The position numbers and the translations under genes are program-made. Positions 12,001 to 27,000 of a stretch of 64,000 bases of DNA are shown piece after piece; within the stretch, counting starts at the first letter, position 1; every line of letters starts with the position of its first letter. The notes beneath the pieces are model-generated. The model was not told the origin of the DNA, searched no databases, and saw nothing but the letters and a program-made list of their open reading frames with translations. The stretch comes from Macrocystis pyrifera (lineage: Eukaryota; Sar; Phaeophyceae; Laminariales; Laminariaceae): the NCBI GenBank assembly GCA_031763025.1, contig JASSKH010000017.1, forward strand, positions 3,371,924 to 3,435,923, in the 5' to 3' direction.

Positions 12001-15000
12001 ATCATACAGATCATACAGATCACACAAATCATGCAGACCATACAGATCATACAGATTAGGGATCCATCCACACTGAAATATCTAGATCATGAACTGTTGT
12101 TAAGTTCAAGGTCGGGACACTTTGTATCCCTTGCCAGGTTTTGTCTATTGACTAGGTACTCGTTGGTACTCACGCGTGTTGATTTCTCAGAGATAGAAGA
12201 GCAGCTGTGTTCCTTTCGAGCTCGATGAGAGACTGGGAGCAACGCTCGTGCTCTCGCCGAAAAATCCCTGGTTTTCCATGTAAGATACGCCTCCCAGGTA
12301 CTACGAATTCGCTCCCAACACCTGAGCCCAGGTAATTACCGGCCTTTCGACCTCATTCAAAGGAGTACCACAACACTAGCCCATTCTGATGAGCCGTAAA
12401 TGCAGAAATATGGGAAATTCATGGAAACCCCGATTCCACGAACTAAAGCATGAGTCCAAGATGCGGCTCCTCAAAACCCACTTCCACACCTCTGAACGGC
12501 AAGGTTACGAAGCCGAAAAGGGACGCCAAGAAAAAAACAAAAGAAAGGAAGGCCTAGCCGTAAGGGACAGGACTAAATCGTCAACGAAAGCCATTGTCCC
12601 ACCCGCCTCGCCGGAAAAACTTCCGGTTTTCCATCTAAGATACGCCTACCAAGTACCTCATACGCGATCCCCAATGCATGAACCCAGGTAATTACCGGCC
12701 TTTCGGCCAAAAAGGGTGTAAGCGCGGGAGGCGGGAGGATTATAACGACCGAAACGATACCTTTGTTACGTTCTTCTGCGCCCTCATCGATCACTAAATT
12801 TACAATTATACGGTATTGGATGTAGTTGAGGCCTCCTGCCCCCAAGCCGCCCCCAAGCCAGTTCGCGCGACTTGCAGAGAAAGGGAGGCCGGGTAGCGGG
12901 CGTTCACGCACTAACTTTTTTGTTCGCTTTTTCGTTCCATGACCCCATTTGATGAAACGTGGGTGTATTTAAAGATAAACTGCCACGCTACCCGGCAGTG
13001 GCCAGCAGCCTACACCGGGTCGCTGGTCGGCCAACATGGTCGGTCGCCTGTAGCGAGTTAAGCCACAGCAGTAGAAACTAATACGGGGGACCGAAGTAAA
13101 CAGGACCAAACATTGTTAGTAAAAATAGAGAAATATAAAATATATAGTTTTTGGTGTGTGCCGTAGGTCCTATTTACTATGGTCCCCCGCAATAGGGCAA
13201 AGCGCCACGGGCAGCACACGCGGTGTGTTGCATGCCGATGTTTTGTAGGTTCGGGCAAATCGTTGTCCGCGTGGGGCTTTGATTCATCGAAGCACTCGTG
13301 GTGAAAAACAAAACGTGGATAATGCCCTCACGTCGACGTGTCGCGTCCAAGCTGCGCATCGAATGCATCGTGCTGCGCGGAGCTTCCAGCATACGATAGA
13401 ATAGGGGTGCCTAGTAGCACCTATTTTTTCCGAGCCTCCCCGCTTGAGGGGAACTCCACACTATTAGTTAGTGAGTCACACACAAAAACTGACGCTTGAG
13501 AAAAAAAATGCAGCCCTACAACCCGAGGAAAAAATAAGTCACTATGGCACCTACAGCAGTGGTATATAGATGCTAACGAAACTTATCGCCCAACACAAAT
13601 GGAATATCGTTTCTCCAATATTTTTTTTTCCATCCCGTCTATTATTCTCGCCCTAGGTATACTCTCCAGCTCCCTCCCAGTAGTAACTCAAATGCGGGGT
13701 CACATAGCGGGCACTCCTCCACCCGCCCCACTATGGTGCGTGCCTTGATTTTTGTCGCGGGAAGGGTCCAGCAGTTTCTTCTCTCATCGACTCGCGTCGA
13801 ATATTGAAAGCTCCCGCTGGCGCTTTCTGCATTGTTTTCCACGAAAACATATGGCCGGATAATTACCGGGTAATTTCCGGGTAGAGGAACTCCGTCGGCC
13901 AAAAAGTGCTGCCCCTGAATGCAACCCCTAATTTTCAACCCCCAGTTACAAAACGCCATTAGTATCCCCTAATCGCAAACCCCAATAGCAATCCCTAATT
14001 GCAACCCCGACTTGCAAACCCTAGTTGCAACCCCTACTTGCAACCCCTATTTTCAACCCCTGATTGCAATATCTAATTGCAACCCGAGGCGTTCTACGAT
14101 AGAGTTCCACGCTATATAGTCTTGGGTTCCTCACTTGAGGAGCTCCATACCTCACCTGAAAACGGACTTCACCAAAAATCCAATTACATCCCGATGAATA
14201 ATCTCATTGCCCAAGTATACAAACACGTCACTTTTCGAAACAAGGTTGAGCATCCGACGGTTTTTGGTCAAGGAACCCCGTCATTCAGAAAAAAGTTAGC
14301 GGAAATGTGCTACCTCTATCGTAGAACGCGTCACCCCTGAGCGCAACCCTATTTACAACCTCGATTTGGAACCCCTAAGTGCAACCCTATTTACAACCCT
14401 CATTTGCAACCCCTCTGCAACCCCCACTTGCAACCCCTACTTGCAACCCCTATTCGTAACATCTAATTGCAACCCCTGATTGCAACCCCTATTTGCAACC
14501 CTTATTGCAACCCCTATTTTCAACCTCTATTTTCAACCACTATTTGCAACCCCTAGTAGCCACCCCTATCTGCAACCCCCATTTGCAACCCCGATCATGG
14601 CCTAGCGTACGCGAGGACACGAGGAAGTGGGGTGGACAGAGGCATGCTACAGCAGCAGTAGTAGTAGAGGTGCACCATTTTTTTCTGAAGCCCCTTCACT
14701 TCAAGAGCTCTACTGCTGTAGCTCAGACCTCTCTGGTCCTGAATACGGACCGTTTGTATAATAATACACAATCGAAAATGTGCTTATATTTACGTACAGG
14801 GCGGTTGGTACCTCTCACCCAAGAGCTGATTTTGAGAATAAAAAAATGAAAGCAACCCCCCCCCCCCCCCGATGAACCATCTGCCAAAGGCTCTACGTGC
14901 AGTAGGTACTGTACACAAAGCAGCATTCTTGGTTGCTGAGCAATAATGGCATCCCGACGATTTTGTTTTCAACCCTTTAAACACTGCAGTTCCGTTTGGA

Positions 15001-18000
15001 GGACAAAACCCCTCAAAATGTGAGTACAGTAGTTTGTCCCCAAAACGGGGCTGCAGTCCTGAAAGGATTTAAAGGAGCCCCCGACATGTATGAACAAAAT
15101 TAACCATATACTGTAGCGCCACCCCTATTGTTGGACGAGCGGCATTCAAGGAGCCTCGTTCTCTGGGGGCTTCGTTGTCGATAAGCAGGGCCAAGAAGAG
15201 AGATGTGTGCTGGAAAATTTCGATGGTACGTTGCAAGAAAAGATAAAGAAAAAGGGGGCGAGACTGGTTTATTGTAACATATGCCGCATCCGAACCGCAA
15301 CCCTGATGTAGGTGACCCTTTTTTACTATTAGTAGCTCTGAGGAGGACTTCGTATCGTTTCAGCTTTGTTACGTGCTCGAACCGTAACCCAGATCCAGCT
15401 ACCAATAAGTAGCCCCGAGGAGGACTTCGTATCGTTGCATCTTTTACCTGCCCTAAGAAGTTGTGTGGATCTCCGAATTCTTCGTCGAAAACCTCGAGCG
15501 TGACTCCCCCACCGCCGACGGCCGCTTCCCGAGGGTGAGGTATGGTCAGTAAAATGCTCTGTTTTTTTTCAAGTCGCAAGGGTTTCACGAGGAGGGCCGA
15601 GGATGTTTCACGGGGGGATACGAGGTCAGTCCGTCCCTGCGGCGCATGTCCTGCGTCGCAAGGTATGACGAAGGAGGCCAATACTTCATTTATGGGCGCT
15701 ACGAGCTCAATCCCAGGTTCTGCGGCGTACTGAAAATGTCCTTATGTTTTTTCTTCCAAATGTCGTGCGCCTCATATACTCCAGAAAAAACTAGCATTGT
15801 GCTGTTTAAGCATGTCAAACGCTTTGCCCCGGTCTCATCTCAGGCACAACGTTTTTTCCTTTTCGACGCGCAGCACTACAAAATGCCAACACGCTGCAAG
15901 TATCGAGGAGTCAAGTGTCATGCGTGCTATAATATGTATATATGTGCCAGTGAGCCATTTTCTTTTCAGCCAGAAAGAAAAAATCCCTTGAGAACGCGTT
16001 GAAAACGTTAGACAGACAACATCCGACAACCGATAGTAGACGTAGACAGCCAATATCTGGCGGTCGCCAGCTACCATAGTACCTGCGTGGTAGTCGCATT
16101 CGCCACGAACATCCCACAGACAATCATGCGCCTATGCTACAACAGCAGTCGTCAATACGTTTCGTTTGGTCAGGCTAGGTGCGGCGTGTGGGCCATCCTA
16201 GGACATCCTAGCAGGTTTCCTACTTGATATGCAGTCATGCATGTGTTGGTGGCCGCTTCTTTGCGTGCCTCGCATAGGTTACAGACATACCAGCACACTC
16301 CAAAGGAAAAACGTGGCGGTTTTATCGTACGTACCTCTCCCTCTTTTCCTTTGCCCCCCAGACGGGGTCGGTATTGTTGTAGATTGTCGTAGTTCGCGCC
16401 ACCTCGCGCCCCCTCCTCTTGAGGATGCACATCGAGTTTGCACCGCCGGCGTCGTCCGCCTGTCGGGGGTTGTATGCTGAGTATGTTTATGGTCACACCA
16501 CGTCTACGTTCGTTGGTCAACGAGCGCGACACAACCGACCCGCTAGTCACATAGAACAAGGAAGCACGTATGGGTACGCAAGACCACACCGGCTGGGATA
16601 AGAAGACTCATAAAAAAACATCCAAAACTCCAATACTTGTTGCTGAAGATGATGGGTGAAGGCGAAGAAGAATCAAACAGCAAACTACAGTGTTGCATGC
16701 GCTTTAGTCTTCCGGCGGTTGAAATAAATGAAGAAAGGCAAGAAATATACTGAGAACAGAGGCCGGGGGGGGAAGGGGTACTCATTTTGTTGCTTGCCTT
16801 ACTCATTGCACCATCAACCACGAATCCCTTTCGAGACGGAATCATTGCGGGCGGGGGAGACGGGGAAAGGAGGTAAACCTGTTTTGATGTTTGGGTTTTT
16901 TCGCTCTCCTTAATCGCGCTCTCTGCACCTAAGCAAGAAAATCATTTTTTTTTTTTAGCTCACAGCAAGTTCGAGTAAGGCAAAACAAAACACGAGCGGA
17001 GCACAAAAAAAAACGTATCACTCTGTCCCAAATAATAAGGAAAATTTTAATATTAATATTTAATCCCAAATGATCGTCATGATTTCAGGACAGTGGTACG
17101 TTCCACTCCGGACAGAAACGTAAGGAAACGTTTTGGAGGCGTGTTTGCCTTATAGGGGTAGCACCTATTTTTTCTCAAAGCTTCATCACTCGGAGAGTTC
17201 CATACTACTGTAGCAGCCACTACTACAAAAGTACTATTACGGGGGTCCATAGTTAAGAGGACCTATGGTATACATAAAAAACCTATATATTTACCTATTT
17301 TTACTAACAAAATTTGGTTCCATTAACTATGGACCCCCGTAATATTAGAAAGTCACAACAAAATTGACTTCGATAAAAAAAATGAACCATCCCATAGCCT
17401 ACTGTAGGTGCTGACGAGAAATGCTGTGCAACAATAAGGCATTTGCCTTATTGGTGGTATTCTCAGTGACTTTGGGTAGTTCCTTACTGTAGTGCCCTTA
17501 AGGAGTCGGGTCGGAAATATTTCGGCCAAAAAGTATTATCGTAAAGAGCATCAAGTTCGCACGGGGGTACCATCGCGATCGTTGTTCTGCGCTCGTTCTT
17601 TCTTCTCCAGAACGATAAGTTTCTTTTTTCGCCGATACCGAACGAAGAGGGAAGGGAGGTGTTTTCGGAAAGACGCTGGAGGACGGAGAGAGAGCCAGCC
17701 AGCCTTCCGAAAAGATATTTGTTTTACTTTTTTTAGCACCCTTATTTTACCGTTTGTTAGAGAGAGAACGGGCGCTTACGATCGCACCCCCTCCTGCGAA
17801 AACTCAACGCTCGTTACGGTATGTCTGAACGGTCCGAATGTTTACTTCCAAAGTGGTGTAATATGGTATGTGCCGGGAACCTGGCATCATGACAGTAAAA
17901 CTCTTCGAAACGAGTCTAGTTCAGTCTTCCTCCCGCCGCCGCTGGAAGAAGAAAAAACGAAAGGTTGATGAGTGTGTGTTGCCGCTGACGGCTATTCTAT

Positions 18001-21000
18001 TCTGACGGTAGGCCACGGCGACGTTTCAAACACGTTGTGATCCTAGAAAAAGCGTTTCGAAGTCACACGTCGAACCTTGCATAAGTTCACAAGCCGGAGA
18101 GATCATCTACAGATGGATCAGATAGATCATCTACAGTGGGCCTTACCTTGCCGTTATGTGGTGTTGTGAAGGATCTGTAAAGTACAGGTCCAACCCAGGA
18201 AATGTGCGCTTGATCATGGAAATTATACGGTTCCCACCCGGCAACATGAGCTAGATCATACAGATCATACTATATGCCCTGAAAAATCTAGTCATTGCAG
18301 GCCCAGTTTACGCTTGCGATGCTGGTGTTATTGCGTCGTCGACATTCGATGCCGTCGGTGTGCGAGATACGTTCGTGAAAAAGTTCGAGTATGTCGGTCG
18401 TCACGTACCTGCGCAAGGCCTACCGCTCGCAGCACCGTCAGTCTCACTCTCCTGTCAAAAACCGCCTCCTCTAGCTGAGAGCCCCCGTCGGGCCGGTAGC
18501 GTCGGTGGAGCTGATCAGCGATGCCGCACGCACCGCTTCCGTCATCGTCATTTCCGAAGGCGATGTCTCTCGCACGGTGAACACCAAAACCTTGGCCTCT
18601 TGTTCATTCCCTGCACCAACCACTTGCGGATACCAAGAGGAAACTCAACACATGGAGTATGCAGTTCTAAAAGAACCCATGAGACAGAATTGTTCGGGAA
18701 ATGCTCGTTACCAAAAGGGAAGTAAAAAATTGGGAGTAGGTATAATATTGCCTTCCTTAGGACAATTTTTTCTCGGTGCAAAAATAGAGGTTTGTTCTAA
18801 ACAACGCCTTCGGGAAGAATTTTGCGGGAATTGTTTCAACACCAATGGCAGATGAAGATATAGAGTAGTAGCTTTAGCAACGCAGGGCAGAATTTCCGGT
18901 ATTGTTTCGGCACCAAAGGGCAGCGAAAATAGGGAGTAGTTTAATAACACTTTTTGGACATAATTTTCCGGGGATATTTCGATACCAAAAAAGGAAGTGA
19001 AAACAGGGAGTAATTCTAAACAAACGTCTAAGGACAGAATTTTCCGGGGAAAGTTCGGTACTAAAGAGAAGCGAACATGCCTGGTACGGAGAAGTCCGAA
19101 CAACGTCTTGGTGCGGATTTTTCCGGGGATGTTTCGGCAGGGAGTGAAGACAATGGATGGAGCAGCTAGCTCTAGCAACGACATTATATCCTCTGGGGAA
19201 CATTCACTCTCTATGAATTGTTGGTGTAGCGTTTGAGTATGTGATTCGTAGCGCGTGTCTTTCTTTCCGTACGACCGGGGCAGTAGGGGGCTGCTTAGGG
19301 TGGCCTACACTGCGCTGGCGCCTATCGCGTGAAAACGTAATCAGAACCAAATATGGTTTATAAACACGGGGGGTATGTGGTCTTTGGGTCCATCGTGGGT
19401 TCTGATTACAACATTAGCCCCCCCAGTAATAGTATGGATGGTATATACCACTATGGGCCTAAATATAGCGACCGCTTGGTATTCATCTCGATGTATAAAC
19501 AGCCCTTATATTTCCGCCTGGGGTGGTAGGAGCTTAGTGGTGTTTTTACACTTGCGATACGGTGCCAAGGCCAGACGTATTCTACGGTATACTGTAAACA
19601 CCAAGCATGCGCTTTCGCCATGAAGGGTCTAGGATGGATGATGACAGCGCTAGGGGTCGTCGCGCCTGGTATTTTGTGGTGGTGTCGAGGTGCGGCAGCA
19701 TGAGCCCACGCTGGGCCAGGCGCCATCTCGTACACCTTAGCCTTTTAGAACTGCACTGTAAAAAACAAAATATATTTCTGCTGAAGTAAGTAAGTACAAT
19801 TTCAATTAATTTGAGCTCTAAACGGGAGTCCGGTCCTAAAAGGGGTTTACCCCTTCTAGGACTGCAGTCCCGTTTTGGGGATAGACTACTTAGAATTTGA
19901 GTGGTTTTTCCCCAAATTGGAACTGCAGTCTTAAAGGGATCAAGTCCCTTACCTGGTATGTACGATACATACAGTCGATGTGCGTACATGTCATGACCGT
20001 GCCACGAGGTGGATCAGAGGCGGTCGGGCTTTTATTGCCCTTGTCCGCCGCCTCCTCAGCATCCAACGAATTACGTTTGATTGGTTCGACTATTCATGGA
20101 ATGCTTTCGAACCGACTTTTCATGGTATGCTTCGAGCCGATTGCTCACGGCGCGTTAAAAATCACAACAAACACCGATCACTCGAAACTTTTCCGTGTGA
20201 TCGCAATCGTATACGCTACGGGACCCCTGATAAGAACCAGGAAAAATTGTCCAGACTGGATTTCTTATCTGAGAAAAGACGTATTCTTCGCTAACTTCGG
20301 TACACCGATTGTCGAAGTCATTATTATCCTGTAAAGCTCAGCCTGCCTCGCTTTGTGCTACTCCCGAAATTCTAAGTTCTCCTGTAAATTTTGGGCTGCC
20401 TTTTGTTATGGCTCACTTTCTTACTGTAGTAGGTGTCCTGTACTACTGTATATGTAGCTTTTCGCACCCACCGTTTCCGCTCTTCAATGGCAGTTCCTGC
20501 CTCTTGGCCTTTACTTTTCCGTCGCCATGAACCATCCCTTCTTTCGCAAACGCCACCAGTTGAGAAACCGAAAGATCCAAGCAGCCCAGCAGCTCACACT
20601 GCTGACGGGAAAGTGTAAGACAGCACCAAGTTTCGACCAGGTAGTTGTTTGCAGTGGCGCGAGGGGGACAGCTGAAAACTACCGTAGGAATGCTCCAAGT
20701 GCCAGGAAATTGTTCGCAGCGCGAGGGGGAGCAGAGTAATACGGTAAAAGACAGTGCCAGGTACCAGGCGGCAGTAGTTGTTTTAGTGGCAGCGCGAGGG
20801 GGAGCAGAGTAATACGGTAAAAGATAGTGCCAGATACCAGGCGACAGTAGTTGTTTTAATTGCAGCGCGAGGGGGAGCAAAGTAAAAGGGCAAAAATATC
20901 CCGTAGTGCCAGGTACCAGGTACTGGTAGTTGTTGTTGTTTGTTTTTGCAGCGCGAGGGGGATATATATAGAGGCAGGAAGACGGACAACAACAGAAAAA

Positions 21001-24000
21001 GCGGCGATTTTCAGGCTCCGAAAGAACTTCAACCATCTTCTGAATTGTGCTATCAAACTATTTCACCCGTTTGCTATATACCATTCCGAGCGCAAAATAT
21101 AAGGCCCATTTAGACAGTGATATGAAATCCAACCAGTCCTTATATTTACGCCGAGAGTGGTACCGTAACAATGACCCACACTAATTCCAAGTAATCTTCG
21201 CCCCATTATATACCTGGTGTATATAAGCAGGTTGGGTTGGCGTCGGTTGGCGACGACGCTGTAAAACACGCCTCTCACTGCGGGAGCTAGACAACCAGGG
21301 TACCGTTTTTTTGCTTGGCGGTCACCACGGCTGGCGGTCGAGTTGGATCATAATTGTGTGAAGAGAACCTTAACCCCGCACAAGGGGGATGATCGTATCA
21401 CGTAGTGTCTATGGCGAGGCACCCAAGAGGCAGTTACATCGTGAACCCATTGCTGTCTCTGGAAGTGGCCACACCAGAAAATAAATCAATTCATTGACGC
21501 TGTCATCCATATGCCAGAAAATCCACCTCTGAAGCGGTTCTTGGTAGGATGCCGCTCATCCTTCATTCGACTCGCCCAACACCTCACGGCGCTTCGCGCT
21601 TGGTGCAAGCAGTGTCTGCCCGGTCGGTGAAAACCTGACGTGCTCCGTCCCGGCATTGTAGAGATGTGAGGGTCTATGGCCATACGACTAAGACCATGCA
21701 TGATATGAGTACACCCCCCCCCCCCCCCTAAAGCGTAGCGTGCGGTTCTATTATTGGTTAGATATCGACCTATTGTCGTAGTAGTATAGCACTGGCGAAC
21801 CGTACGGGTGCTTTTTCCTTTGCTTTATACAGCGGTGGCAGTGTCGAAGATGTGTGTGTGGTCATTTCACACACACTTTTTGGTCTCAACCGTACACCCA
21901 CCATAAGTGTGTAGACGATATGATACCAGGTACACCACTCTGGACGGAAATATAAGGCCGATTTATACATCAACCCTTGTAGGACTGCGGTCCCGGTTTG
22001 GGGACAAACCACTCTAAGTCCAAGTGTTTTTCTCCCCAAAACGGGACTGCAGTAGTAAAAGGGTTGACATGAACGTCAAGCGGTCTTTACATTTCCGCCC
22101 AAAGCGGCACGAAACGACGGGCCAGCAATTTCGTATAGTCAGGGCTGGATACTCTGTAAGCTTTCCCCGTTCGGGTTCGATTTCGATTTCGACGTCGATT
22201 TGATTTGTGCCGTTTTTTTGTTTCCCGTGGGTATTATTACATGCTGTCTCCTCGGTTTCGGTTGCGACTCGTACGGCGTATCATACGTACCCGATACGTA
22301 CGCATGCTCATCTCAGTTTTTATTCTTGTCTGAGGTATTCGATTTGTTTCAGTTAATGTTGTGTTGCGGTAGAAAAAAACAAAACTGCTTGTTTGTTGTA
22401 GGCTCTCGCTAGGAAACAACTCTTGTGTTGGGGGGTGTTTGTAAAACTGTCGACGTCACCTACTGCTGTGTACTGCGTTGGGTGGATCATGGATGATGAA
22501 AAACTATACCGTTCCTTGCGTTGTTCGTTTTTGGGAAGGATTCTGGTCCTTTGGACGGGGCACGGACATTCGGGCTCGCGACGCTGGCGAGGAGCCCCCT
22601 ATATATGATTTCCCTCCATTGCCGAAACTAATTTATCCACACTATCAATAGCTCAAGTCATGCACTAATTAATTGTATCCACCCCTACTCCTCTATACAT
22701 AAGTGCCGTGTCATAAACTACTAAAAAAAAACACTGCGTGGTACAAACCTGTCCCGGCGCGGCGTGATGACGCGATCGCCTCTGAGGAGCGCCATTCCAC
22801 ACGGTGACCGAAAAGTCGGCAGCCTGGCCGTCCTTGACGGGCGACGAAACTAGTTTTTTCTCCTTTCCTCCCGTTTCTTGTTTTCCATGCTGCTGCTGCT
22901 GCTGTTGCTGCTGCAGGCGATCGTACGCGAGCTCGATGCGAACCGTTTCCATCCACACCGGGTTGGACCCGCCTAGCATCGCCTTCAGATCAAGTCACAA
23001 TCAATCAGGGTTTCGGGTTCGATGTGAATGAAGAGTATACACGTTTGGCGTGCAGTCAGCAGGGTAAGGGCTGGCCGGCGCCGGGGTTTTTGTGTTAGAG
23101 CCATGCTCCTACGTACGGTCTATAGAGGCCTTGGATTTCTGGGCGGCCCAAAGATATATCTCTGGTGGAGCTCCTCTCAACTGAGCAGCTCTACACAGAT
23201 GGCCGGAGCCCTCGGCCCCCTCCCCCCCCGGGCAATATTCGGGCGTAGAACAATCCTTGTGGAGACATCGAACAATACAGCAAACGCCACAAGGCGTCGA
23301 CAACCTCTCGATTCGGTACGGCCTAATAGTGGCGCGCTACATTGTCCAATGTCTCCACAAAGGTTCTTTCGCTGTCGTAACATTGCGCCTCAAGTGAATT
23401 CGTATCTGGGTTGGGATGAATTTGAGGCCTCCTGCGGCGACCCGTCGGAGACTCTCACCCAGAGTTACTACGTACTCCCGCCTTAACTTGTATGTCAATC
23501 AACGAGGCACCTTGTAGCAGAGAGTAGGGGTACCACGCCCGCATTGTGCAAGGGGGGGTCTCGACCACACGTAGCCGAAGGTTTCTCCTCTAACGGAGGG
23601 TTCCTGAACTGGGCAGCTATGGTAGCCCGGACATCCAAACTGATTGGGGTTCCTGAACTGAGGAGGTCCTGTGCTCAATAGCTGTAAGATCCGACGCGTA
23701 TTTTATACAATAACGTTTGCTTCTGCCAGTTGATGTGCATCCAAGCATCAGCCCTTCCGCCGGTGCGCCCTTCTTCCGTCGGTGCGGCCACGAGATCAAC
23801 CATAGATGCTCCGAAGCAACCATATTAAACTGCCATAAATCGGCTACGTACGTACTGATGGTGTTTCTCGTACCTATTATAGTGGTACGAACGCTGCTAC
23901 GCCAGCGCGGCTGGTATTATACTCACCCACCCACCCACCCACCACCGGTCGATTGGCGCTTCGGGAGAGCCGTGTCCCACGGGGCGTACTAAAAACACTG

Positions 24001-27000
24001 ACACAGTTTAGGAGATCAAAAACGACGTCAATACCACTACCACGACACAGCGGGTAATACTTAATAAGGTTATTGTTAAGAAATAGGCGAATTCGTCAGC
24101 CTATTTGTCGTGATGGATGTTTTAGTAGCGACTGCCAACCAGATACCTTCAACATATATCATTCGTTAGCTTCTTAAACTTAGCCCGTGGGGCTGCTGTG
24201 TGTATTCGGGGCTCGGCTGTGCAGTTTTTTCTTCAAGTCCGTCTGTCGCTTAAACCCTCTTGAGACTCGGAGGCGAAGCTTGACGATAAATAAGTGAAGA
24301 AAAACAACGACGACCACTGCATGATCAGGGGGTGACACAAACCGATGTCCGAATTACAAAGCCGGGGGATCGTACGAGACACGGGCGCAACCTGATCCCA
24401 CCCGTACTGCTGGCCGCTCGCGCTGCTCCTACACAGATGGTTGATGACACCAAAGTCACCAGCCATTGTTTCGGCCGCTATCTGCGGGTCCCAAAGAGGT
24501 TAAAATAAAATATTTTTGGGACCTTCCCTAACGCGAGGAGCTTCAGAAACTGTGTGTGGTGCCCTTACCATAGGACCCCCTTAAGGGTGAGAGAGGACCC
24601 TACTGTACAGTACGGGTCCGCCAACGAGAAACGCCTACCGAAAAACACGCAAGCGAGAAACGCCTACAGAAAAACACGCAAGATAGCACACCCCCTCGGA
24701 CAATTTCCAAAGCTGGGTTTTCTCGACAACGGGGAGGGCGTACTGAGTACGACAAGCGATTCGTCTGTGCAACCCTCTCGACGAAGTCCTTCCAAAGCTA
24801 CGATTTTTCGTTGTGTGTTCCCCCAATGTTTTGGAGGAAGCCGGGTCTGAAATTCGTCCCGGGAGGTGTGCTATCTTGCGTGCTATACGGTACGTAAATG
24901 TGAGCAAGACTAAAACTTACAATATAACCTATTGTGACACAACCCTTGAACAACCTTGAGCGTAGACTTTTATGTATAACTTCGTATAGCGCTCGCCTCT
25001 GAGCACGATTTTTTTTTAAAATCCAGTTTTCTTAGCGTCTTCTAAAAAGTGAGCCTCATGCTCTTGATCAGTTCTCTCTTGTTCGTGGGCCTATACTTTG
25101 TGCTTCAGCGATCGGACGGTAAGGCGAGGGAGACGCCTCGTGCTAGTATCGATAGCGGATGATCACAGCCGGTTATTTCCTTGTTAGCACATCAATCAAA
25201 CCTGCTCCTGCCTCTACTCTATCGTGAGGGTACGTAGAACTGCGTTTTTTGTTTGTTTGTTCGCTTGTTTATCGGCGGACGGGTAGGTAAAAACGACAGA
25301 TTAAGCTCACCACACTTCCCCGTATTTGAAGAAAAAAGCATGTGCCGTGCGTCAATTTTACATTTGATGTACTGGTAGTACATACCCAACGGTTGTGGTA
25401 GTGCCCCAAACGGTGCTACCGTGGCAACACTTCCCTTCCCTTTCGGGGGGGGGTTATCTCGACAGAGGTCTTGTTTTTACCCCCGTTCGTGGGGGCATTA
25501 TGGCGTTTCCGTACCCTCCCTGCCTTTTATCGAGGACTAGGACTTTTCAACGATCATCCCCTCGTACGCGTCGCATACGTGTGTAGAGATTCCAAACGTT
25601 CTCCGAGAACGAACGGAGACACATCAACGCCTCGTACCGCTCAAACGTGGGCGTTTCCAAGCGCCCCAAGAATGATCGCATTTTTTAAAACGACAACCTA
25701 CCGGAGTTTTTCCAACCTCGGTCCCGTCAAGGGAGGCAATCGCGAACATGCAGGCGCCATCTCCTCGGCAGAAGCCACGGCCCTCTCGAATCACAACCTG
25801 ACCCCAAAAAGACCGACCGGACGAGAGACAAGAACAGGGTGTTGACTCGATTTTGGACCACATTCCCGTTCTGGGAACGAATGACTTGGAGTTAGACTCA
25901 GATACTGCGTACGTTTATGTACAGCGCAGTAGTAAAAGGGTCAAGGCAATACGTAGATATCAACATCACTCTGGGCGTAAATATAAGGGTCGTTTAGACA
26001 TTAATATGAAGACTAAGCGGTCCTTATATTTACGCCCATGTAAGGACCGTGTAGACACTAATATGAAGACCAAGGGGTCCTTATATTTACGCCCATATAC
26101 TCTGGGCGCAAATGTAAGGGCCGCTTGGTCTTCATATGAATGTCTAAACGATCCATACACGAAGTACATACGCCCAGAGTGTTACAGTGTGCAATCGGAG
26201 GGCAGTTGCCGACCACCTATATATTAATAGTAGTAACCATAATGAGCTACGTGTTTGGCTGCTTTTGGAGACGGTAATGAATTCATACTGTTATCGCGGG
26301 GGAGCATACGTAGCAACCAGAACCAAGTATGCTTTGTAAAACGTGGGGGATAATATAATACCTGGTACGTTTTTTGGGGTCTATCGTGGATTCTGACCGT
26401 CACGGGGGACCATAGTAAATAGGACCAAATATTGTTAGTAAGGTTTTCGTGTGTACCGTAGGTCCTATTTACTATGGTCCCCCGTAATATCTATACTATG
26501 CCCCCTCCGTAGTATTCACGTTTTCAGCTCCGCACTCTCGTTTCGGGCGCATATTACTCGGAACTGGAGTAAAAAACGCGTGTGTGCCGCGCAGTGCAGT
26601 ACTAAAAGGTTTCATGTAAAAGTTTCAATGAATTATTGAAATTCCCACGTACCTGATACCACGTACTTCAACGCGTTCATTCATTTCCGCTTCCGAGGGA
26701 GACGATGTGTACCACAGTGTCCGGAAATATAAAGATACTTTACGTATTTAGCTTGCTACAAAACCGTCTTCATAATTCTGTCCAGTGTGGTATCTATTTT
26801 TCGCGGGGAAAAAAAACGGTACACTTCAGACAGTTAAGGCGGCCGAGTATCCGAACGACAGCACACCTTGGTCTGGTCCATGTACACCCGTTTAGAGCTG
26901 CTCGTGGTCGATCGTGTTACGACATCAAAAGAAGTAGTGATGATTGTCATTATACATAATACTTGGAGCATCGCGGGGGATATGCCCATGCCATGCAAGG

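Noticed and set aside
13915..14605. Internal telomere
   Set aside because: The CAACCCCTA units are irregular and of variable length, not a clean telomere repeat.
18548..18781. Extension of exon 14 upstream (LVFTVRETSPSEMTMTEA frame)
   Set aside because: It looks protein-like but ends in a stop at the exon 14 acceptor, and adding it breaks phase with exon 13. It may be an alternative exon.
18655..19165. CRISPR-like array
   Set aside because: The units are contiguous and diverged, with no regular unique spacers; this is an ordinary eukaryotic minisatellite. The same holds for 27540-27800 and 20615-20965.
20443..21036. 197-codon minus-strand frame
   Set aside because: Most of it is the 72-bp tandem array read in a 24-residue period.
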